Source: CAYMEV01 sp964431655 [NCBI: uncultured bacterium] (lineage in GTDB: Bacteria > CAYMEV01). Taken from it: a DNA stretch of 14,034 nucleotides. The notes beneath the pieces were generated by a model. That model made no database searches and had not been told where the DNA came from. It was given only the letters and a program-made list of their open reading frames with translations. The position numbers and the translations under genes are program-made. Positions 13,594-14,034 of this stretch are shown one piece after another. The stretch's first letter is position 1. Each line of letters opens with the position of its first letter. Where the stretch lies: contig CAYSKJ010000077.1 of NCBI GenBank assembly GCA_964431655.1, forward strand, positions 1-14,034, written 5' to 3'.

Positions 13594-13745
13594 CCCGCCT
13601 CAAAATTACATGCCTGGTTAATAATCTGGATATATTAAAGCCGGCAGAAAGTCTGGCACTTATCGGATCAGATTAAATGCCCTGGCCTGAAATGACCGGT
13701 TTATAGCCGGGTATTCCTGTTTAATCCCTGCAGATCCAATTTAAT

Positions 13746-14020
13746 TTAGAGTGAGCAATATTTTTGCGCATTTTTTGAATCAGGTTTGCCAAAAAAGTCA
13801 GTGTCGCCTGTGCATCCTGGTACGCCACTCAATACCAGTGAATAAACCCGACCATATTATATTCGATGAACAATTCCAGCATTCGTTGAAGTCCTGCTGA
13901 ACTTACATGAAATTGTCTCCCAGAGTATCCGGCAGCTTCGATTCTTTCTATTGGAGGCTTACTTGACCAATATTTCAAATCATCACACATATTCACGGAA
14001 CATATATTCTGTAGATCCAG
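13746..14020 (-). pseudogene. Decayed nucleotidyltransferase (MNT/DUF6036-like) and its small partner ORF
   Basis: Two - strand segments in different frames read like one broken module. Segment 1 (14020-13829; ATG at 13990) contains YWSSKPPIERIEAAGYSGRQFH, then GLQRMLELFIEYN, and stops at TGA. It resembles the small ORF often found before such nucleotidyltransferases (YW...P.ERI.A.EYLRRQFHG...LQR), fused to the start of the enzyme (LLELFxEYNV). Segment 2 (13829-13746), shifted by one frame, reads GCTGDTDFFGKPDSKNAQK, close to the family's YHGxPRxTGDxDFFVxPxxENAxK signature that carries the catalytic D-x-D. Between them, remnants of GGYAVAYHG can be seen in mixed frames. The rest of the enzyme is missing. 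The assignment is by remembered motif pattern. The segment may extend past the window edge. Confidence 0.5.
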
Positions 14021-14034
14021 CTATTTTTATTAAT

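Larger units (their letters stand above)
13409..13745. other. Intergenic stretch with clustered palindromes, no gene seen
   Basis: No convincing coding sequence is present in this 337-bp stretch. A 75-codon + strand frame (13394-13621) starts inside the VOC gene and covers its ribosome binding site, so I do not accept it. The stretch holds the VOC leader, a hairpin (13501-13527), a block of AATT-type palindromes (13541-13593), and a long imperfect inverted repeat (GGATC..GATTAAA at 13665-13677 against TTTAATC..GATCC at 13720-13737). Confidence 0.55.

Noticed and set aside
13394-13621. 75-codon + strand frame with a GQLEFP/GQLSFP repeat
   Set aside because: It starts inside the VOC coding region and covers its ribosome binding site; it has no ribosome binding site of its own, and the peptide repeat is explained by the DNA repeats at 13550-13592.

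Overview
The window looks like chromosomal DNA from a Gram-negative-type anaerobe, most likely a spirochaete. The reasons are strong Shine-Dalgarno sites throughout, an outer-membrane beta-barrel protein, a complete Rnf complex, and a membrane-anchored PASTA protein lying between rsmB and rpe. The taxonomic guess is an inference; no rRNA or other marker gene is present.

Region 1 (1-5350, + strand) is a complete six-gene rnf operon in the order B-C-D-G-E-A. The genes are tightly packed, with overlaps of 4 to about 14 bp or very short gaps. A strong bidirectional hairpin terminator ends it. The complex moves electrons between reduced ferredoxin and NAD+ and couples this to Na+ or H+ transport. 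A 16-bp perfect palindrome lies just upstream of rnfB. RnfC carries an unusual internal insertion of about 70 residues. RnfG has a changed flavinylation motif (Asp to His) and an acidic C-terminal tail.

Region 2 (5468-10999, - strand) reads rsmB, PASTA protein, rpe, purH, beta-barrel protein, alkyltransferase-like (ATL) protein. A good sigma70-type promoter lies between rsmB and the PASTA gene, and the genes after it overlap or nearly touch, so they probably form one operon ending at the shared terminator. The order rsmB - PASTA protein - rpe mirrors the Gram-positive rsmB ... prpC-prkC-rsgA-rpe cluster, but here the PASTA protein has no kinase domain.

Region 3 (11030-13028, + strand) starts at a short AT-rich divergent promoter region. 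It holds a corrinoid adenosyltransferase gene followed, with a 17-bp overlap and a TTG start, by a secreted protein that may be a catalytically dead relative of M61/M1-type metallopeptidases. That gene converges on a small VOC-family (glyoxalase-like) gene (- strand), and their stop codons overlap.

Region 4 (13409-14034) has no intact gene. Its first half holds a cluster of palindromes and inverted repeats. Its second half (- strand) holds what I read as the decayed remains of a nucleotidyltransferase of the MNT/DUF6036 type, together with the small ORF that commonly precedes it. It is broken by a stop and a frameshift, and this is the only sign of accessory or defence-like DNA in the window.
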